Shown piece by piece: positions 63,532 to 64,000 of a DNA stretch of 64,000 bases. A program made the translations under genes and the position numbers. The notes under the pieces are model-generated. The model was given only the letters and a program-made list of their open reading frames with translations. It was not told where the DNA came from and did no database searches. The DNA comes from Amycolatopsis aidingensis (lineage in GTDB: Bacteria > Actinomycetota > Actinomycetes > Mycobacteriales > Pseudonocardiaceae): positions 6,794,001 to 6,858,000 of the forward strand of contig NZ_CP076538.1 in the NCBI RefSeq assembly GCF_018885265.1, given 5' to 3'. Each line of letters starts with the position of its first letter. Position 1 is the first letter of the stretch.

Positions 63532-64000
63532 TCAGGTCAGCAGGGTCAGCACGGTCTCGGCGTGCCGCCCTGGCGAGCGGGCGGTGCGGGCCTGCAACCA
63601 CGCCTCCAGCCGCTCCTCGGACAGCGGGCGGGAGATCAGGTAGCCCTGCGCCACATCGCAGCCCATCGCCTCCAGCTGGTCGCGGGCGATGTCCTCCTCG
63701 ACGCCCTCGGCCACCACGGTGAGCCCGAGCGAGTGGCCCAGTTCGACGATGGAGCGGACCACGGCGAGGTCACCGAGATCGGTGCCCATGCCGAGCACGA
63801 AGCTCTTGTCGATCTTCACCTGGTCCACCGGCAGCTGCCGCAGGTAGGCAAGCGAGGAGTAACCGGTGCCGAAGTCGTCCACCGCGAGCACGATGCCGAG
63901 CGCGTGCAGTTCGCGCAGGATCGGCAGGGCGCGCTGCGGGTCGGACATCACGCCGGACTCGGTCAGCTCGAAGGTCAGCAGCTCCGGTGGCACGTCGAAG
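63532..64000 (-). CDS. EAL-domain protein, C-terminal fragment
   Basis: The C-terminal 155 residues of a cyclic-di-GMP phosphodiesterase-type EAL domain run in from the right edge. TFELTES, AVDDFGTGYSSLAYLR, VKIDKSFV and LTVVAEGVE are the second-half EAL motifs with metal-binding and catalytic residues intact. The EAL signature itself and any GGDEF or sensor domain lie outside the window. Confidence 0.9.
   Translation of the reverse strand, partial: FDVPPELLTFELTESGVMSDPQRALPILRELHALGIVLAVDDFGTGYSSLAYLRQLPVDQVKIDKSFVLGMGTDLGDLAVVRSIVELGHSLGLTVVAEGVEEDIARDQLEAMGCDVAQGYLISRPLSEERLEAWLQARTARSPGRHAETVLTLLT

Overview
The window is chromosomal DNA from a high-G+C actinobacterium, most likely of the Pseudonocardiaceae (Amycolatopsis/Saccharomonospora/Prauserella type). 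This is an inference from the combination of strong G/C third-position bias, frequent GTG and TTG starts, type VII secretion parts, an Mce operon, HadA/HadB, L17, NusG and SecE with long low-complexity extensions, and an RpoB N-terminus of the Amycolatopsis kind. No rRNA genes, CRISPR arrays or intact insertion sequences were seen.

Layout. From right to left, which is the direction of transcription of most genes, the minus strand carries: an EAL-domain protein fragment, tRNA-Thr, tRNA-Met, rpmG, a secreted S1 protease, hadA-hadB, tRNA-Trp, secE-nusG-rplK-rplA, rplJ-rplL, a complete Mce lipid-import operon (mkl, two YrbE permeases, mceA-F, two Mce-associated proteins), rpoB-rpoC, rpsL-rpsG-fusA-tuf, the S10 cluster rpsJ to rplO, a pair of secreted proteins, and secY-adk-map-infA-rpmJ-rpsM-(62-aa ORF)-rpsK-rpsD-rpoA-rplQ-truA. 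Plus-strand genes form islands in this scaffold: eccE plus an unknown gene and a DUF559 protein (left edge), a YbaB/EspC/type VII substrate/membrane-protein cassette (28.5-32.9 kb), a membrane-anchored protein (54.7-55.6 kb), and an aminotransferase plus a GDSL lipoprotein (58.7-60.8 kb). eccB starts divergently at the left edge.

How it works together. Most of the window is the core gene-expression machinery: about 30 ribosomal proteins, three RNA polymerase subunits, EF-Tu, EF-G, IF-1, NusG, and the Sec channel subunits SecY and SecE. Most junctions inside the operons are ATGA, TGATG or GTGA overlaps, which indicates translational coupling. Strong hairpins mark the ends of rplQ, rplO, tuf, rpoC, the mce operon, rplL, rplA and rpmG. 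Envelope and secretion functions (Mce, type VII, secreted proteins) are inserted between the conserved blocks.

Most notable signals. (1) A dispersed 18-bp near-palindrome, consensus CGTTTAGCGGGCAAACCG, is present 16 times at 8 loci, nearly always paired between genes; one pair forms a perfect 54-bp palindrome and one copy lies inside truA. (2) A 62-aa ORF is coupled between rpsM and rpsK. (3) Two secreted proteins, one crystallin-like and one aerolysin-like, split rplO from secY. (4) A 95-bp duplication creates a coupled mini-ORF between mceB and mceC. (5) The S10 and str operon leaders share sequence blocks. (6) truA appears to lack a standard start codon.
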